Under the pieces are notes generated by a model. The model worked only from the letters and a program-made list of their open reading frames with translations. It was not told the DNA's origin and made no database searches. A stretch of DNA of 14,669 nucleotides. Origin: an uncultured Collinsella sp. (GTDB lineage Bacteria > Actinomycetota > Coriobacteriia > Coriobacteriales > Coriobacteriaceae). Numbering within the stretch: position 1 is the first letter of the stretch; the number at the start of each line of letters is the position of its first letter. The stretch spans positions 1-14,669 of the forward strand of contig UQSK01000046.1 in assembly GCA_900543605.1 (NCBI GenBank). The letters run 5' to 3'. Shown piece by piece: positions 13,324-14,669 of the stretch. A program made the translations under genes and the position numbers.

Positions 13324-14286
13324 CTACTCGTGGATGCGGGTACCGGAGAGGCCGGCCATGGTCTCGGCAGCCTTGTCCAGAGCGCCGATGATGCAGGTGC
13401 GGCCCTTGCGGGAACGGGCAAACTTGATGGCAGCGCGAACCTTGGGCTCCATGGAACCCTTGCCGAACTGGCCCTCGTCGGCCAGGCGCTCGGCCTCATC
13501 GGCGGTGAGGTCCTCGAGCTCCTCCTGGTTGGGCTTGCCGAAGTTGATGGCGACATGCTCAACGGCGGTCAGCAGGAACAGAACGTCGGCGTCGCAGTCC
13601 TCGGCCAGCAGCTCGCCGCCCAGGTCCTTGTCGATGACGGCGGGAACGCCCTTGTAGCAGCCCTTGTTCTCGTAGTCGCGGACGACGGGGATGCCGCCGC
13701 CACCGCAGGCGATGACGATGAACTCGTTGTCGAGCAGGTTGAGGATGGAGTCGGCCTCGACGATCTTCTTGGGATCGGGGGAAGCGACGACGCGACGCCA
13801 GCCGCGGCCGGAATCCTCGACGAAGACCTTGGAGGGGTCCTCGGCCATGAACTCCTTGGCCTGCTCCTCGGTATAGAAGGGGCCGATCGGCTTGGTCGGG
13901 TTCTTGAACGCGGGATCGTCGGGGTCGCACTCGATCTGGGTGACGACGGTGGCGGCGTGCCAACGCTTATAGCGCTTGTGCATCTCGCGGCCAATGCCCT
14001 GCTGCAGGTGATAACCAATGTAGCCCTGGGACATGGCGCCGCACTCGGGCAGCGGCATCTCGGGGGTACCGATGGCATCGTGGGCAGCGGCGAAAGCGTT
14101 CTGGATCATGCCGACCTGCGGGCCGTTGCCGTGGGTGATGATGATCTCGTTGCCCTGCTCGATGAGACCGAGGAGAGCGTGGGCGGTGTTGCTCACGGCC
14201 TCGATCTGCTCGACGGGGTTGTTGCCGAGGGCGTTGCCGCCAAGGGCGACGACAATACGATCGGGCTTGCCAAGAGGCTTAGACAT
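13324..14286 (-). CDS. arcC: Carbamate kinase
   Basis: A 320-residue cytosolic kinase of the amino acid kinase family that transfers phosphate between carbamoyl phosphate and ADP, giving ATP, ammonia and CO2 in fermentation of arginine, agmatine or allantoin-type compounds. Motifs in order: ALGGNAL (14-20), THGNGPQVG (51-59), KPIGPF (132-137), RRVVASPDP (164-172), ACGGGGIPV (193-201), AVIDKDL (216-222), and GSMEPK (278-283), all typical of ArcC; length is normal. The ATG at 14286 has AAAGGA at a suitable distance; an upstream in-frame start at 14322 lacks one. Codon bias is strong, as expected of a highly expressed catabolic gene. No arginine deiminase or carbamoyltransferase gene lies within the window, though the sequence ends only 336 bases upstream. 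It is monocistronic on the downstream side, with its own terminator. Confidence 0.97.
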   Translation of the reverse strand: MSKPLGKPDRIVVALGGNALGNNPVEQIEAVSNTAHALLGLIEQGNEIIITHGNGPQVGMIQNAFAAAHDAIGTPEMPLPECGAMSQGYIGYHLQQGIGREMHKRYKRWHAATVVTQIECDPDDPAFKNPTKPIGPFYTEEQAKEFMAEDPSKVFVEDSGRGWRRVVASPDPKKIVEADSILNLLDNEFIVIACGGGGIPVVRDYENKGCYKGVPAVIDKDLGGELLAEDCDADVLFLLTAVEHVAINFGKPNQEELEDLTADEAERLADEGQFGKGSMEPKVRAAIKFARSRKGRTCIIGALDKAAETMAGLSGTRIHE

Positions 14287-14406
14287 TGCTGGAATCCTTT
14301 CTGTAAAAGGCCTACAACCCATTAATAACCCGCGTCCGTGCGATACGCGAGTTTATTAAGGTTTATATTCTCTTTATCGCTCATTTTATTCATTTTGAAA
14401 ATAGCG

Positions 14407-14420
14407 GAACGGTGAACGGT
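14407..14420 (-). repeat. Tandem direct repeat of GAACGGT upstream of arcC
   Basis: Two head-to-tail copies of GAACGGT with no spacer, about 40 bases upstream of the TATAAA hexamer. A third copy stands at 8962-8968 upstream of the kinase 2 operon, inside the LytTR-like element. Confidence 0.5.
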
Positions 14421-14502
14421 CGTTTTTATCCGCTCAGCGTACAGAACCCCAGCTCAGACATATCTACGCCATTTACGTGCGACTTTATTTAAATGCAGCG
14501 AG

Positions 14503-14520
14503 GATTATGCCAGATTATGC
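14503..14520. repeat. Direct repeat of GATTATGC with ten-base period
   Basis: Copies at 14503-14510 and 14513-14520 lie on the same helix face. The nine bases ATTATGCAA at 14514-14522 also occur in the palindrome before kinase 2 (8921-8929). Confidence 0.45.
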
Positions 14521-14622
14521 AAACTACATCTCTGCTAAACACAAAACGGACAGCACACTATCTTACTCGCACTATACGAGATTCTATGCACTAATAAGTC
14601 GAGTATGCACCCCTGCAAAAAC

Positions 14623-14669
14623 CTGTCTCTTATACACATCTGACGCTGCCGACGACTTAATAGGTGTAG
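14623..14669. other. Illumina Nextera adapter, i5 index and P5 start (not genomic)
   Basis: Positions 14623-14641 are the 19-base Tn5 mosaic end, 14642-14655 complete the Nextera read-1 adapter in reverse complement (33 bases, no mismatch to the sequence I know), 14656-14663 (CTTAATAG) occupy the index position, and 14664-14669 (GTGTAG) begin the P5 flow-cell sequence. The index read forward is CTATTAAG, which I recall as Nextera S518. The biological sequence therefore ends at about 14622. Confidence 0.97.

Larger units (their letters stand above)
14287..14622 (-). promoter_or_regulatory. AT-rich upstream region of arcC with repeats
   Basis: No gene is seen in these 336 bases, which are clearly more AT-rich than the rest. 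On the minus strand TATAAA (14367-14362) is a possible -10 without a good -35 (AATAAA at 17 bases). Upstream of it lies a tandem repeat GAACGGT-GAACGGT (14407-14420, ACCGTTC twice on the minus strand), and farther up a direct repeat GATTATGC at 14503-14510 and 14513-14520 whose reverse contains CATAAT twice, ten bases apart. These are candidate operators or tandem -10 elements; an ArgR-like site was sought but not convincingly seen. Confidence 0.45.

Noticed and set aside
13330..14325. A 331-codon plus-strand open frame covering the whole of arcC
   Set aside because: It is the codon-register mirror of a highly biased gene with clear carbamate kinase motifs; the product is low-complexity Gly/Val/Leu/Asp.
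14380..14400. ArgR-like box (ATGAATAAAATGA on the minus strand) upstream of arcC
   Set aside because: Only one half resembles the ARG-box consensus and the region is simply AT-rich; no second box is present.
14623..14641. Tn5 mosaic end as evidence of a transposon insertion
   Set aside because: The bases that follow are the synthetic Nextera adapter, an index and P5, not IS50 or Tn5 sequence, so this is library preparation sequence.

Overview
The window reads as one contig from a high-GC Gram-positive bacterium, most likely a Coriobacteriia member such as a gut Collinsella. This rests on overall gene content, GC-rich third positions, strong AGGAGG-type ribosome sites and the LytS-like/LytTR pairs; no 16S or other taxonomic marker is present. 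No mobile element, CRISPR array, tRNA or rRNA was found. All genes but one lie on the minus strand, so transcription runs mainly right to left.

Right to left. The last 47 bases (14623-14669) are not genomic: they are the Illumina Nextera transposase end, an i5 index and the start of the P5 adapter, so true sequence stops near 14622. Next come an AT-rich upstream region and a carbamate kinase (arcC, 13324-14286) ended by a clear terminator. Facing it is the only plus-strand gene (12188-13189), a membrane-anchored C39-like cysteine peptidase with a long basic disordered N-terminus. A 355-bp divergent intergenic region follows, then an APC-family amino acid permease (10381-11832) and a metal-dependent amidohydrolase (8972-10249). 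These two are separated by a strong 11-bp hairpin and probably form a uptake-and-hydrolysis unit.

The left half holds two paralogous two-component modules. Module 2 is a LytS-like sensor kinase (7468-8853) and a LytTR response regulator (6695-7429), followed by a zinc-dependent phospholipase C-like protein (5658-6602). Next is an Atg22/UMF1-type MFS transporter (4297-5556). Module 1 is a three-gene operon: a family 2 glycosyltransferase (2938-4125) whose stop codon overlaps the start of a second LytS-like kinase (1598-2941) in an ATGA, then a second LytTR regulator (809-1525) closed by an intrinsic terminator. Both kinases have two membrane segments plus a GAF-like region instead of the five-helix LytS sensor. 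A small YfcE-type metallophosphoesterase (244-711) ends the gene series.

Points beyond routine annotation: translational coupling of a glycosyltransferase to a sensor kinase; a predicted mRNA hairpin that buries the start codon of the phospholipase-like gene; terminator-like hairpins placed between promoter candidates and start codons in both sensor operons; a GAACGGT element shared by the regions upstream of kinase 2 and arcC; and the adapter contamination.
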